Positions 1-9,136 of a stretch of DNA of 64,000 nt are shown piece by piece. Made by a program: the position numbers and the translations under genes. Source of the stretch: JBDHTS01 sp044221445 (GTDB taxonomy: Bacteria > Pseudomonadota > Alphaproteobacteria > Micavibrionales > Micavibrionaceae); assembly GCA_044221445.1 (NCBI GenBank), contig JBGAPF010000001.1:1-64000 (forward strand), given 5' to 3'. The notes beneath the pieces were generated by a model that saw only the letters and a program-made list of their open reading frames with translations, did no database searches and had not been told where the DNA came from. Every line of letters begins with the position of its first letter. The first letter of the stretch is position 1.

Positions 1-193
1 CGAGGGCTTCACCCATTTTCTGCCATTTACCCTGTCTCTGCCATTCTTCTATCGGTTTAAAATCGACGGAAACCATGACGATGTTGGCCGAACTCAGGCC
101 GCCTTCCTTTGCGCGCACCAGTTCATTGATCCACCTGTAATACAGAGCGGTCGATTCCCAACTCATTCCCCCGACGATGCCGATACGCTTCAT
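1..193 (-). CDS. Aspartate/glutamate racemase family protein (N-terminal part)
   Basis: The gene starts at the ATG ending at 193 and runs off the left edge, so only about 64 residues are visible. The N-terminus carries the family hallmark GGMSWEST, followed by a tyrosine-rich helix (YYRWINE), as in YgeA-like aspartate/glutamate racemases. These cofactor-independent enzymes use two cysteines to invert amino acids. Both cysteines would lie outside the window, so activity cannot be judged. It is divergent from yejB, with about 110 bp between the two starts. Family assignment is good; substrate is unknown. Confidence 0.8.
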   Translation of the reverse strand, partial: MKRIGIVGGMSWESTALYYRWINELVRAKEGGLSSANIVMVSVDFKPIEEWQRQGKWQKMGEAL

Positions 194-303
194 GGCCTTA
201 TCCATCCAATAAAATGTTATGAATATAGAACATAAAAGGCTTTATCTGTGGTGTCCATAATTAAGACATTGCCTGTAAAGCCTCGTTCTTCTACCCTTCC
301 CCT

Positions 304-1401
304 ATGAATGCCATGTCTACCTATATTTTGCGCCGCCTGCTGCTGATGATCCCGACCGTGCTCGGCATCATGCTGATCAATTTCGCCATCATCCAGTTCG
401 TGCCGGGCGGGCCGGTGGAACGCATGATCGCACAGCTTCAGGGCCAGGGGACGGATGCAACAGCCCGCATCACCGGCGGCGGGGCGGACATGGCGATGGC
501 GCAGACGGGCGGCGAGGGCAAATACAGGGGCGCGCAAGGGATCGATCCGGATTTCGTTAAGGAACTGGAAAAGATGTACGGGTTTGACAAGCCCGCGCCT
601 GAACGCTTCTGGATCATGATCAAAAACTACCTGCGTTTCGACCTGGGGCAGAGTTATTACCGCGATGTGTCGGTGACACAGCTTGTGCTTGAAAAAATGC
701 CGGTGTCGATATCGCTCGGCCTGTGGTCAACGCTGATCATTTATCTGATCTCCATACCCCTCGGCATTAAAAAGGCGGTGAAGGACGGGCAGCCCTTCGA
801 TGTCTGGAGTTCCGCCGTTGTGTTCGTGGGATATGCCATTCCCTCCTTCATGTTCGCCATTCTGCTGATCATCCTGTTCGCGGGCGGGCGTTACTGGAAT
901 ATCTTCCCCCTGCGCGGCATCGTGTCGGAAGACTGGCGCGACCTTTCCACGCTGCAAGTGGTCCTCGACTATTTCTGGCACATGACTCTGCCCGTTCTGG
1001 CGATGGTGATCAGCGGGTTCGCGGGCCTGACCATGCTGACCAAGAACAGCTTCCTGGACGAAATCAACAAGCAATACGTCCTGACCGCCCGTTCAAAGGG
1101 CCTGCCTGAACGGCGCGTGCTATACGGCCATGTGTTCCGTAACGCCATGCTGATCGTCATCGCCGGCTTTCCGGCCGCCTTCATGGCGATCTTCTTCACC
1201 GGTTCGTTATTGATCGAGGTGATTTTCAGCCTGGATGGCCTTGGCCTGCTTGGCTACGAGTCCGTCATCAACCGCGACTATCCGGTCGTGCTTGGCACGC
1301 TCTACATCTTCGCCCTGATCGGCCTCGTCATGACCCTGATCCGCGACCTCGTCTATGTATGGGTCGATCCCAGGATCGATTTCGAGACAAGGACTGTTTA
1401 A
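304..1401 (+). CDS. yejB: ABC transporter permease YejB (microcin C / peptide uptake)
   Basis: Inner-membrane permease of a YejABEF-type importer, which takes up oligopeptides and, in enterobacteria, microcin C. The start IPTVLGIMLINFAIIQ followed by PGGPVE matches the YejB N-terminus closely, including the long periplasmic insertion before the permease domain. The EAA loop (YVLTARSKGLPE) lies around residues 255-285 and contacts the ATPase. Length, 365 residues, is normal for YejB. No good ribosome site precedes the ATG at 304; the ATG at 313 is an equally good start. The usual partner yejE follows only at 3442, after an opposite-strand insertion. yejA and yejF are not in the window. Confidence 0.93.
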   Translation: MNAMSTYILRRLLLMIPTVLGIMLINFAIIQFVPGGPVERMIAQLQGQGTDATARITGGGADMAMAQTGGEGKYRGAQGIDPDFVKELEKMYGFDKPAPERFWIMIKNYLRFDLGQSYYRDVSVTQLVLEKMPVSISLGLWSTLIIYLISIPLGIKKAVKDGQPFDVWSSAVVFVGYAIPSFMFAILLIILFAGGRYWNIFPLRGIVSEDWRDLSTLQVVLDYFWHMTLPVLAMVISGFAGLTMLTKNSFLDEINKQYVLTARSKGLPERRVLYGHVFRNAMLIVIAGFPAAFMAIFFTGSLLIEVIFSLDGLGLLGYESVINRDYPVVLGTLYIFALIGLVMTLIRDLVYVWVDPRIDFETRTV

Positions 1402-2395
1402 TCAGACGTTTTTCAGTTGCATCGGCAGGCCAAGGATGTCGACTTCCTGAGGACTGTATCCCATTTTCTCCCTGCCATTTGAATCGCCATAAATTCAGGC
1501 CGATGTTCATCTCTGCGGCAGGCGGCGCTGTATAGCCTTCCATTGAATGCCTAACGAATATTTTACGAAGCTCTTCGTGTTCTGGCTGTGTCATATACTC
1601 TTTCACAATGGGCGGGCTTTTGATTCCCATGTCCAGAAGAGCGGCATAAAGTTCGTCAGTATTCTGAGGAATTTTCCCCCAGGAAGGATAGCCGCGAACC
1701 ATAATACTGTGCAGGCGGGCCTGCAGTTCATGATCCTGAGCAAAATATTCGCGCGGCATCATGGTCAAAAACATGTCCACGATCTGTTTTGCATAGATAT
1801 AATGACGCGCGAGCGATGGCTGGTTTTCAACCCAGTCATGGGCCGCCGCCTGAAAGGCGGCTTGCGCCATATGACCCGAATTTTTTTGCTTCTGCCTGAT
1901 ATGTATTTGTTCTTCCCCTATGATATCCGACAGCGAAGGCGCGATCATTTTCACAAGTGAACTGAGAAGCGCGTAACGGTATGATGAGAGTAATCCTGTC
2001 GCAGAAAAAATTATGCCAAATCTGCCTAATTCCTCAGTTGCCGCCAAATCCAAAAGATCATGAAATCGGGCGAAAAACATACGCGAGGCTGCAAGTCCGG
2101 CAACCGGCGCGACAGGGCTAAGAAGAAGACCGTTTAGATAGATATTATTATCTTCAGGTTTATTACGAATATGGCTATAGCTGAAAATATAAGATAACGG
2201 GTTCAGTTCCCGATCGCGCCAGAATCCCTTAAATCCTACAATGCCATCGCAAACTGTATCTTTGTCCAGGCCGCGAACAGGCCATTCACCGAACTGGGCT
2301 TCGAACAATTCGTCATGCGTAGCTTCGCCCTTACGGACAAGATTCAATACTCTTTTATCGCTCGGTCGCGTGCTTAGCGGTCCTAAAAGTTTCAT
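1328..2395 (-). CDS. Unknown protein, second gene of the MazF-like cassette; apparent C-terminal frameshift
   Basis: Not recognised. About 355 residues as read, mostly helical-looking, with no signal peptide or clear membrane segment. The ATG at 2395 is preferred over the one at 2401 because an AGGAG lies six bases before it and overlaps the stop of the upstream gene at 2405, implying translational coupling. As read, the frame runs 74 bases into yejB antisense and ends in a basic, low-quality tail. Skipping one base in the AATTTATGG stretch (1488-1496) restores a natural-looking end, GYSPQEVDILGLPMQLKNV, whose stop (1402-1404) abuts the yejB stop exactly. I infer a one-base insertion, real or artefactual. 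The gene is AT-richer than yejB, suggesting transfer. Confidence 0.7.
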   Translation of the reverse strand: MKLLGPLSTRPSDKRVLNLVRKGEATHDELFEAQFGEWPVRGLDKDTVCDGIVGFKGFWRDRELNPLSYIFSYSHIRNKPEDNNIYLNGLLLSPVAPVAGLAASRMFFARFHDLLDLAATEELGRFGIIFSATGLLSSYRYALLSSLVKMIAPSLSDIIGEEQIHIRQKQKNSGHMAQAAFQAAAHDWVENQPSLARHYIYAKQIVDMFLTMMPREYFAQDHELQARLHSIMVRGYPSWGKIPQNTDELYAALLDMGIKSPPIVKEYMTQPEHEELRKIFVRHSMEGYTAPPAAEMNIGLNLWRFKWQGENGIQSSGSRHPWPADATEKRLIKQSLSRNRSWDRPIHRRGRGSGS

Positions 2396-2404
2396 CTTCA
2401 TCTC

Positions 2405-3331
2405 CTAAAGCCGCAAAATGCCCAGATTTCTGAGGCCGCTGTAAATCAACCATGCGGGGTTACGGAATGTGGGTTCGTTATATTCAAAAGGCTCTAACCC
2501 GGCCTCTTTGCGAAGCCGGTTTAATAGAATCCCGACCGTTTGCGGTGTCAGCGTTGCGACCTGCTTTACAAATGAATGTTCCTGCAGAGCGACAATGTCC
2601 AGATCCTGCCAACGCATACCGCGAAGATTGGTGACGTTGGTCGCCGCGCGGAAAAAAGCAGCCGTATAAGGCGTATATCGAACACGTTCCCCGTTATAGA
2701 CACAGTTTTCATCGTCTTTTGGATTGTTAAAGACGGGATAGCGTCCTCGCCTCAATAAAACCAATGCTTCTCCTTGTCGGCTCATCGTCTCGACCTGCCA
2801 GATTTGCCCCGGCATGCAACTCTTGCGATTGAAAAGCGCGGAAAGAAAAAACCGTTGTTCAGGTTTCAATACCGTGTCTAACGCGCCATCCACTGCAGCG
2901 ATCTGTGATCTTTCAAGCTGCATCCCTGGTCGGTATTTCTGGCCCTTCATGGGAACGGTTCTTAACCCGTCAAGCAGGACATGACTGATCTTATCGCTAT
3001 GCGGTAATCGAAATGAAATATCGGGGCGGCCTTCAACCAGATAAGGTTTGCTCGTGCAATCGACTCCCAGGACACTCACGTCATCGACACAACATTCCCG
3101 CCGGTCAATGTGAAATTCCAGTGGATGAAGGACTACAAAAGGGCGGATCTTGCTCTCGGGCTTGTCTATGGCCTTTGCCGAGGTCAGGTCTTGCGGCAGT
3201 TCTAACCACACCACTTCGCCCCGATGAAACGTCTTGGTTGGCTTAGGTGACAGATCGGCCAGGGCGCGTAAATGTGCAGGGAACATATCGCCCAGGGTAG
3301 CGCGGTGATCTCTTTGTCTATGTGAAGCCAT
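2405..3331 (-). CDS. PemK/MazF-like domain protein with unknown C-terminal half
   Basis: 308 residues. Residues 36-155 follow the PemK/MazF plan: a GEVVWLEL first strand, RPFVVLHP second strand, a strand ending in CTS, then ISFRLP and a VLLDGLRTVP segment, closing with an AAVDGALDTVL helix. MazF-family toxins are small ribosome-independent RNA endonucleases of about 110 residues. Here the domain is followed by about 150 residues I do not recognise, so RNase activity is inference. No small antitoxin gene precedes it. The only partner is the larger gene downstream, whose start overlaps this stop. The pair sits on the opposite strand between yejB and yejE, with AT-rich codon use unlike its neighbours. 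Confidence 0.65.
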   Translation of the reverse strand: MASHRQRDHRATLGDMFPAHLRALADLSPKPTKTFHRGEVVWLELPQDLTSAKAIDKPESKIRPFVVLHPLEFHIDRRECCVDDVSVLGVDCTSKPYLVEGRPDISFRLPHSDKISHVLLDGLRTVPMKGQKYRPGMQLERSQIAAVDGALDTVLKPEQRFFLSALFNRKSCMPGQIWQVETMSRQGEALVLLRRGRYPVFNNPKDDENCVYNGERVRYTPYTAAFFRAATNVTNLRGMRWQDLDIVALQEHSFVKQVATLTPQTVGILLNRLRKEAGLEPFEYNEPTFRNPAWLIYSGLRNLGILRL

Positions 3332-3441
3332 TGCCGCCCATAAAATTTCTGAAACTTAGACGTATTATTATATTTATGTCAATAAAATATGATCCATACC
3401 AAAACTATTGTAATGCATATGCGTAATGTTAAGCTCCCCTT

Positions 3442-4461
3442 ATGACGCCCATCACCCGCCGCCGCATCCGCCAGTTTAAAGCCAACAAGCGCGGCTACTG
3501 GTCGTTCTGGATATTCAGCGGCCTGCTGCTGGTCTGCCTGTTCGCCAATTTTCTGGCGAATGACAGGCCGCTGCTGGTAAAATATGACGGGCGCCTTTAC
3601 GCGCCGGTATTCAAAACATATCCTGAAACCGTGTTCGGCGGCGATTTCGAGACGGCGGCGGATTACCGCGACACGTTCGTCCAGGAGCAGATCGATAAAA
3701 AAGGCTGGATGCTCTGGGCGCCCGTGCGGTTTTCGGGGAAGACGATCAACTACGATCTGAAAACGCCTGCGCCCTCCCCGCCCGACCGTGACAACCTTCT
3801 GGGCACCGACGACCAAGGACGCGACGTTCTGGCGCGGATCATCTATGGTTTTCGCATTTCGGTGCTGTTCGGCCTGCTGCTAACACTGCTCAGTTCGGCG
3901 ATCGGTATTTTCGCGGGCGCGGTGCAGGGCTATTACGGCGGCACGCTGGATCTGGTCATGCAGCGTGTGCTGGAAATCTGGCAGTCAATGCCGAGCCTGT
4001 ACATCCTCATCATCTTCGCGTCGATGTTCGTGCCGGGGTTCTGGACTCTCTTGCTCATCCTCCTGCTGTTTTCCTGGACGCATCTTGTCGATCTTGTCCG
4101 CGCCGAATTCCTGCGCACGCGTAATTTCGACTATGTGAAGGCGGCGTCCGCGCTTGGCGTGTCCAATATGAAGATCATTCTGCGCCACGTCCTGCCCAAC
4201 GCCACGGTCGCCACGGTGACGATGATGCCGTTTATCCTGACCGGTTCGATCACCGCCCTGACCGCGCTCGACTTCCTCGGCCTCGGCATGCCGCCGGGAT
4301 CGCCGTCCCTGGGCGAACTGCTGAAACAGGGCAAAGATAATCTGCAGGCGCCGTGGCTGGGCTTCACGGCCTTCATCGTCCTGGGCGTTACACTGACTCT
4401 GCTGACCTTTATTGGGGAAGCCGTTCGGGATGCCTTTGACCCAAGAAAAACAAAGCTTTAA
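3442..4461 (+). CDS. yejE: ABC transporter permease YejE
   Basis: Second inner-membrane permease of the YejABEF importer. The N-terminus (NKRGYWSFWIF, then ANDRPLLVKYDG) and the conserved GTDDQGRDVLARI before the permease domain match YejE. The EAA loop (YVKAASALGVSN, about residues 230-255) is present. 339 residues is the normal length. yejE would usually follow yejB directly; here it begins about 2 kb later, after the inserted cassette, with only a 110-bp AT-rich gap to supply a promoter. The NUDIX gene follows 44 bp downstream. Confidence 0.93.
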   Translation: MTPITRRRIRQFKANKRGYWSFWIFSGLLLVCLFANFLANDRPLLVKYDGRLYAPVFKTYPETVFGGDFETAADYRDTFVQEQIDKKGWMLWAPVRFSGKTINYDLKTPAPSPPDRDNLLGTDDQGRDVLARIIYGFRISVLFGLLLTLLSSAIGIFAGAVQGYYGGTLDLVMQRVLEIWQSMPSLYILIIFASMFVPGFWTLLLILLLFSWTHLVDLVRAEFLRTRNFDYVKAASALGVSNMKIILRHVLPNATVATVTMMPFILTGSITALTALDFLGLGMPPGSPSLGELLKQGKDNLQAPWLGFTAFIVLGVTLTLLTFIGEAVRDAFDPRKTKL

Positions 4462-4505
4462 AATAAATGCTTGATATTTACGTAATATAAATTTAGAAAA
4501 GTGAT

Positions 4506-5000
4506 ATGGTAGCACGCATAGCTTTTGAAAGAGCTCTTTTGAAGCCCGAACTATGGGATGGCAATGATTTACCTCATTGTTACAAATGCGTTGTTTTCGA
4601 TTCGCAAAATCGCATTCCAGTATTGGAGCGCCATAATGGTTCCGACAGATGGTTTGAATTACCCGGCGGCAAAATCCGGTTCGGGGAAAACGAACAATCC
4701 TGCGTGGCGCGGGAACTGTGGGAAGAACTTGGTATCAGGGCAAGACTGCAGAGTTTAATTGGCGCCATCCAGGATCCGCTATTCGGAACCTCCGATATAG
4801 TAACGTTCGCTCATGCTACCCTCATATCGGGAATGCCTCGAAATATGCTTCCCCAAGAACATCTGGCCCTGCATCTGTGCACGCCCCAGGAAGCCGTTGA
4901 GAAACTGGGGACACGCATTCCGCCGGACGTGGCTTCATTCATTCTGGCGCGCCCTGCCATTGAATATGCACGTCTTCCACCTGGCCGCCTGACGACTTAA
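4506..5000 (+). CDS. NUDIX hydrolase
   Basis: 164-residue hydrolase of a nucleoside diphosphate linked to another moiety. The NUDIX box is complete at residues 55-77 (G, five residues, E, seven residues, then RELWEELGI), so the Mg-binding glutamates are all in place. Substrate cannot be read from the sequence. The upstream 44 bp are AT-rich and codon use is less GC-rich than in yejE, so it may have been acquired with the cassette nearby. It converges on the AMP nucleosidase gene with only 3 bp between the stops. Confidence 0.88.
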   Translation: MVARIAFERALLKPELWDGNDLPHCYKCVVFDSQNRIPVLERHNGSDRWFELPGGKIRFGENEQSCVARELWEELGIRARLQSLIGAIQDPLFGTSDIVTFAHATLISGMPRNMLPQEHLALHLCTPQEAVEKLGTRIPPDVASFILARPAIEYARLPPGRLTT

Positions 5001-5003
5001 ATC

Positions 5004-6515
5004 TTACTGAAACGCCACTTCATAGAATGACCGCAGCTTCCGGCTGTGCAACTGCCCGGGGCCGATGTCGCGTAACAGCGCCATCGCCAGCAGTCCGACC
5101 TGCAGATGCTGCTCCACCCGCTCACGGTAAAAATGATCGGCCATGCCGGGCAGCTTCAATTGCCCATGCAACGGCTTGTCTGAAACGCAAAGCAGCGTGC
5201 CATAAGGGACGCGGAAGCGAAAACCGTTGGCGGCAATCGTTCCTGATTCCATGTCGAGTGCCACAGCGCGGCTCTGGCTCAAGCGGATGTTATTGCGGAT
5301 ATGCGGGCGCAGTTCCCAGTTCCGGTCGTCCACGGTCGCCACCGTGCCGGTGCGCATGATGCGTTTGAGTTCGTAACCGGTCAGTCCGGTCACCTGCTCC
5401 ACCGCCTGTTGCAGCGCGATCTGGATTTCCGCCAGCGCCGGAATCGGGATCGAGGGGTGCAGATCGCGGAACAGCACGTTGTCCTCGCGCAGGTAACCGT
5501 GCGCCAACACGTAATCGCCCATCTGCTGGGAATTCCGCAGGCCCGCGCAATGGCCGAGCATCAGCCAGGCATGGGGACGCAGCACCGCGACGTGGTCGGT
5601 GATCGTCTTGGCATTGGAGGGCCCGACGCCGATATTGATCATCGTGATGCCGGAACCGTCCTTGCGTTTCAGGTGATAGGCCGGCATCTGCGGCATGCGA
5701 CGCATGAGAATGCCGGGGTCGTCCCCTTCGCCCGTTTCGGTGGCGTTGCGGTTTGCCGTCACCTTATTGCCTGGTTCCACGAACGCCGTGTATTCGGAAC
5801 GGTCGCGGCGCTGCTCCGGCTTTCCGGTCTCGGCCATGATGCCGTGGCAGATCTTGACGAACTCGTCAATGTAGAACTGGTAGTTGGTGTAAATCACATA
5901 GTTCTGAAAGTGCCGCGCCGACGTGCCTGTATAATGTTTCAGCCGCATCAGGCTCAGGTCAACCCGCGGCGCCATGAACAAAGCCAGCGGCGCGTCTTCT
6001 CCCGGTCTGACAACATTGGTTCCGTTGGCAATGGCATCGTCCATGCCTTCGAGGTCGGGCAGGTCGAAATACTGCGGCAGCCGCTCCACCTGTTCCGGCG
6101 TCAGTCCGCCTTCGAGATGGTAATCCTCGCCCAGCGCGAAATGAATGGGGATCGGCGTTTCGCTGGTGCCGATCTCGATAGGCTCTTTATGGTTCAGGAG
6201 CAGCAGACGTATCTGCTCCATGTAATAATAATCGAAAATATCGGGCCGCGTGACGGTGGCGGAATACGTCCCCGGACGCGGCACGAAACCGTGGGACAGG
6301 CGCGTATCGACACGCTGCGCCGTCTCGGTGCGGATACGGATATAGGGATAGCATGCGGTCACACGCTTCTGCGGCGGGTCGCCGGATGCGAAATCCTCGA
6401 AGGCCTGACGCAGAAATTCGATATTCGCGTCATAGATTTCGCGTATGGCAGCCAGTGCCGTATGCGGATCTTTAAACTTGCGGGGCCGGAAGGCGCGGGG
6501 AGCTTTGGTTGTCAT
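5004..6515 (-). CDS. amn: AMP nucleosidase
   Basis: Cytoplasmic enzyme hydrolysing AMP to adenine and ribose 5-phosphate, which adjusts the adenylate pool. The 503-residue length and two-part structure fit the bacterial enzyme: an N-terminal AMN-specific domain (YPYIRIRTE, then TRPDIFDYYYMEQ) and a C-terminal phosphorylase-superfamily domain with HAWLMLGHCAGLR and the late ALDMESGTIAANGFR segment that binds ribose and base. Start chosen at MTTKAPRAF. It stands alone on the minus strand, 82 bp downstream of the ABC exporter gene. Confidence 0.93.
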   Translation of the reverse strand: MTTKAPRAFRPRKFKDPHTALAAIREIYDANIEFLRQAFEDFASGDPPQKRVTACYPYIRIRTETAQRVDTRLSHGFVPRPGTYSATVTRPDIFDYYYMEQIRLLLLNHKEPIEIGTSETPIPIHFALGEDYHLEGGLTPEQVERLPQYFDLPDLEGMDDAIANGTNVVRPGEDAPLALFMAPRVDLSLMRLKHYTGTSARHFQNYVIYTNYQFYIDEFVKICHGIMAETGKPEQRRDRSEYTAFVEPGNKVTANRNATETGEGDDPGILMRRMPQMPAYHLKRKDGSGITMINIGVGPSNAKTITDHVAVLRPHAWLMLGHCAGLRNSQQMGDYVLAHGYLREDNVLFRDLHPSIPIPALAEIQIALQQAVEQVTGLTGYELKRIMRTGTVATVDDRNWELRPHIRNNIRLSQSRAVALDMESGTIAANGFRFRVPYGTLLCVSDKPLHGQLKLPGMADHFYRERVEQHLQVGLLAMALLRDIGPGQLHSRKLRSFYEVAFQ

Positions 6516-6597
6516 GGCCTATGATGACCGATTTCAGCAGTCAAGACAAGCGGTTGAAAAGAACGGCATGCATGCCGATATTAGATTATTCCTGCTC

Positions 6598-8349
6598 TTA
6601 TTCCCCCAGAAATCCGCCTGACTGCATACCCCACAGCCTGGCATACAAACCGCCTTTTTCCAGCAGTTCGCGATGGCTTCCGTCTTCCACAACGGCCCCT
6701 CTGTCCATAACCAGCAGTCGGTCCATATGGGCGATGGTGGACAGGCGGTGCGCGATGGCGATCACGGTCTTTCCTTCCATCAGTTCGAACAGGCTGTCCT
6801 GGATCAGCTTTTCGCTTTCGCTGTCCAGCGCCGACGTCGCCTCGTCCAGAAGCAGGATCGGCGCGTCTTTCAGGACGGCGCGGGCTATGGCGATGCGCTG
6901 ACGCTGGCCGCCAGAAAGCTTGATGCCCCGTTCGCCGACCATCGTGTCGTAGCCTTCGGGCAGTTCCTTGATGAAATCGTAGGCATGGGCGCGCCGCGCC
7001 GCAGCGTCCACCTGTTCGTCCGTCGCGTCGGGCATGCCGTACCGGATATTGTCGCGCAGCGACCGGTGGAAAAGTGCCGTATCCTGCGGAATCAGGGATA
7101 TCCCTGCGCGCAGTGATTCCTGCGTCACGGCGGTTATGTCCTGCCCGTCGATACTCACCGACCCGGCGTTCAGTTCGTACAGGCGGAGCAGCAGGTTGAC
7201 GAGCGTGCTTTTACCCGCGCCTGAGGGGCCGATCAGGCCGATTTTCTGGCCGGGCGCAATGTCGAGGTTCAGATTGGCGAAAATGATCCGGTCGCCGAAT
7301 TTGAAATCGACATGATCGAATGTGACGCGTCCGCCCTGCATCGCCAGCGCCTTTGCGTCCGGCCGGTCGCCGATTTCGTGCGGCGGGGTCACCATGCGGA
7401 TGGCGTCATCGATATACCCGAGTTCGTCCGCGATCATGACGAAACTGTACCCGAGAATCCATGTCGTGGTGGTCAGGGAGAAGGTCAGTCCCATCACCGC
7501 GCTGATATCCCCGACCGAGACCATGCCATTCCGCCACCCATGCAGCAGGGCCAGCATCATGCCGCCGCCCATCAGCACCAGGCATAAACGGCGGTAGACC
7601 TCGATCTGGATCAGGGTCAGCATGCGCCGCCCGTCGACTTTTTCTTCTCTCAGAGAATCCCGTGTATGAAGGGAAATCTCATAGGACGTCCGCGCGAAAT
7701 TGCGCGTCGATGACACGTTGGTCAGGGTATCGACGATCGATCCCGAGACATACGACCGCACTTCGGAAAATTCGCGCGCCCGCCCGCCTATCCGTTTCAG
7801 CCGCAGGATCACAGGCCCTATCACCGTGCCGATGAAAAGAAACATCAAAAGCCCGTATGAAGGCGAAATGATCAGAAGTCCGACCGCCGCGCTGACCATG
7901 CTCGTCAGCGGACCGATCAGGCCGAACCGGATATGGTCGTGAAGCCGGACGCTGCTTTCCGCTACCTCCGTCACTTTCCGGGCCAGCGCGCCTGCGAAGT
8001 TGTTCTGGAAGTAGGAATGGCTGTGGCCCAGAAGGTAATTGAAAAAATCGCTGCGGATGCGCACGCGCAGGCGCGGTTTCCATTTCCTCCCGATATGCGC
8101 CGTCCAGATATGCGCCGACTCGCCGATGCCGAGAACCAGAAGTATCCCGCCAGCCATCAGCCAGGCGGTCAAGGGCACACCGTTGGACGGTGTCGCCCGC
8201 GACAGCCTGTCGACACATTGCCCTACCAGCATGAAGGCAAGCGCATAGCGCGTGTAATGCACGATGTCCTGGGCGGCGAACAGCGCCCAGCCTTTTGGGT
8301 CGAAGCGCCAGTAATAGACCATGAAGTCTTTGAGAGTGCGGGGCAACAT
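6598..8349 (-). CDS. ABC exporter, fused permease and ATPase
   Basis: 583-residue half-transporter of the ABCB/MsbA type: a six-helix membrane domain (about residues 1-320) fused to a nucleotide-binding domain. Walker A (GPSGAGKST), signature (LSGGQRQRIAIARA), Walker B (ILLLDEATSALDSE) and the switch histidine (AIAHRLSTI) are all intact, so it should be an active homodimeric exporter. The substrate is unknown. No membrane-fusion or outer-membrane partner gene lies beside it, so there is no direct evidence that it is the type I exporter of the RTX protein at 16653. The TauE-family gene ends 43 bp upstream, suggesting co-transcription with ftsY. Confidence 0.9.
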   Translation of the reverse strand: MLPRTLKDFMVYYWRFDPKGWALFAAQDIVHYTRYALAFMLVGQCVDRLSRATPSNGVPLTAWLMAGGILLVLGIGESAHIWTAHIGRKWKPRLRVRIRSDFFNYLLGHSHSYFQNNFAGALARKVTEVAESSVRLHDHIRFGLIGPLTSMVSAAVGLLIISPSYGLLMFLFIGTVIGPVILRLKRIGGRAREFSEVRSYVSGSIVDTLTNVSSTRNFARTSYEISLHTRDSLREEKVDGRRMLTLIQIEVYRRLCLVLMGGGMMLALLHGWRNGMVSVGDISAVMGLTFSLTTTTWILGYSFVMIADELGYIDDAIRMVTPPHEIGDRPDAKALAMQGGRVTFDHVDFKFGDRIIFANLNLDIAPGQKIGLIGPSGAGKSTLVNLLLRLYELNAGSVSIDGQDITAVTQESLRAGISLIPQDTALFHRSLRDNIRYGMPDATDEQVDAAARRAHAYDFIKELPEGYDTMVGERGIKLSGGQRQRIAIARAVLKDAPILLLDEATSALDSESEKLIQDSLFELMEGKTVIAIAHRLSTIAHMDRLLVMDRGAVVEDGSHRELLEKGGLYARLWGMQSGGFLGE

Positions 8350-8392
8350 GGGCTAGTCTTGCCTGAATTCATCCAGACTGACAAGAATTTCG

Positions 8393-9136
8393 TCAGCCCC
8401 TGAACAAATCGATCAGATGCCATAAGCCGAGCAGCAGGACGACCATGCTGACCATGATCATCAGTACCCGAGGCGGCAGTTTCTTGCTCGCATAGCCTGC
8501 AATAGGTGCGGCGACGGCGCCGCCGATGATCAGCCAGACAGCGGTATGCAGATAGCTTGCCGATATGGTCAGCATGAACGTGATGGAAATCGTCAGTGTC
8601 ACAAAAAATTCGGCTAGGTTGACCGACCCGATCGTCATGCGCGGGGCGTTGCCGCGCGCGATCAATGTCGATACGACGATAGGCCCCCATCCGCCCCCGC
8701 CGATGGCGTCGAGAAACCCGCCAATGAAGCCAAGCGGCTTGACCCCTTTCGCGGACAACATGGGTTCAACCTGCCTGATGGCCCTGTAAACGATGACCAA
8801 CGCCATCGCGCATAGATAGATCGACACCAGCGGCTTGATGATGTTCTCGGGCAGGGATGTCAGGATATAGGCGCCGAAAATCCCGCCGCAAACTCCGCCG
8901 ATCGCAAGCTTCGTGAACAGAACCTTGTCGACATTGCGGTTATAAATATGAGAAGCGCCCGACAAACCGGTCGTGACAACTTCCGCGGCATGGACGCTGG
9001 CGCTGGCAATGGCAGGCGAAACGCCCATCGCCAGCATGACGGATGACGAGATGACCCCGAACGCCATGCCCAGTGCGCCGTCGACCATCTGCGCGAGGAA
9101 GCCGACGAAGATGAATATGACTGCCTCTTCGGTCAT
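8393..9136 (-). CDS. TauE/SafE family membrane permease
   Basis: 247-residue multi-spanning membrane protein with the family repeats: an N-terminal FLAQMVDGALGMAFG block and a second-half GFLDAIGGGGWGPIV block with the conserved glycine/proline pattern. The family exports or imports small anions such as sulfite, sulfoacetate or other organosulfur compounds; which one cannot be read here. Its ATG overlaps the ftsY stop by four bases, so the two are translationally coupled. Confidence 0.87.
   Translation of the reverse strand: MTEEAVIFIFVGFLAQMVDGALGMAFGVISSSVMLAMGVSPAIASASVHAAEVVTTGLSGASHIYNRNVDKVLFTKLAIGGVCGGIFGAYILTSLPENIIKPLVSIYLCAMALVIVYRAIRQVEPMLSAKGVKPLGFIGGFLDAIGGGGWGPIVVSTLIARGNAPRMTIGSVNLAEFFVTLTISITFMLTISASYLHTAVWLIIGGAVAAPIAGYASKKLPPRVLMIMVSMVVLLLGLWHLIDLFRG

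Noticed and set aside
5301..6524. 407-codon plus-strand frame opposite the AMP nucleosidase gene
   Set aside because: It is antisense to a clear AMP nucleosidase, lacks a ribosome site and has the His/Arg/Gly-rich composition of GC-driven shadow frames.
6598..8349. ABC exporter as the type I secretion ATPase for the RTX protein
   Set aside because: No membrane-fusion protein or TolC-like gene is present and the exporter is 8 kb away beside ftsY; it looks like a general MsbA-type half transporter.
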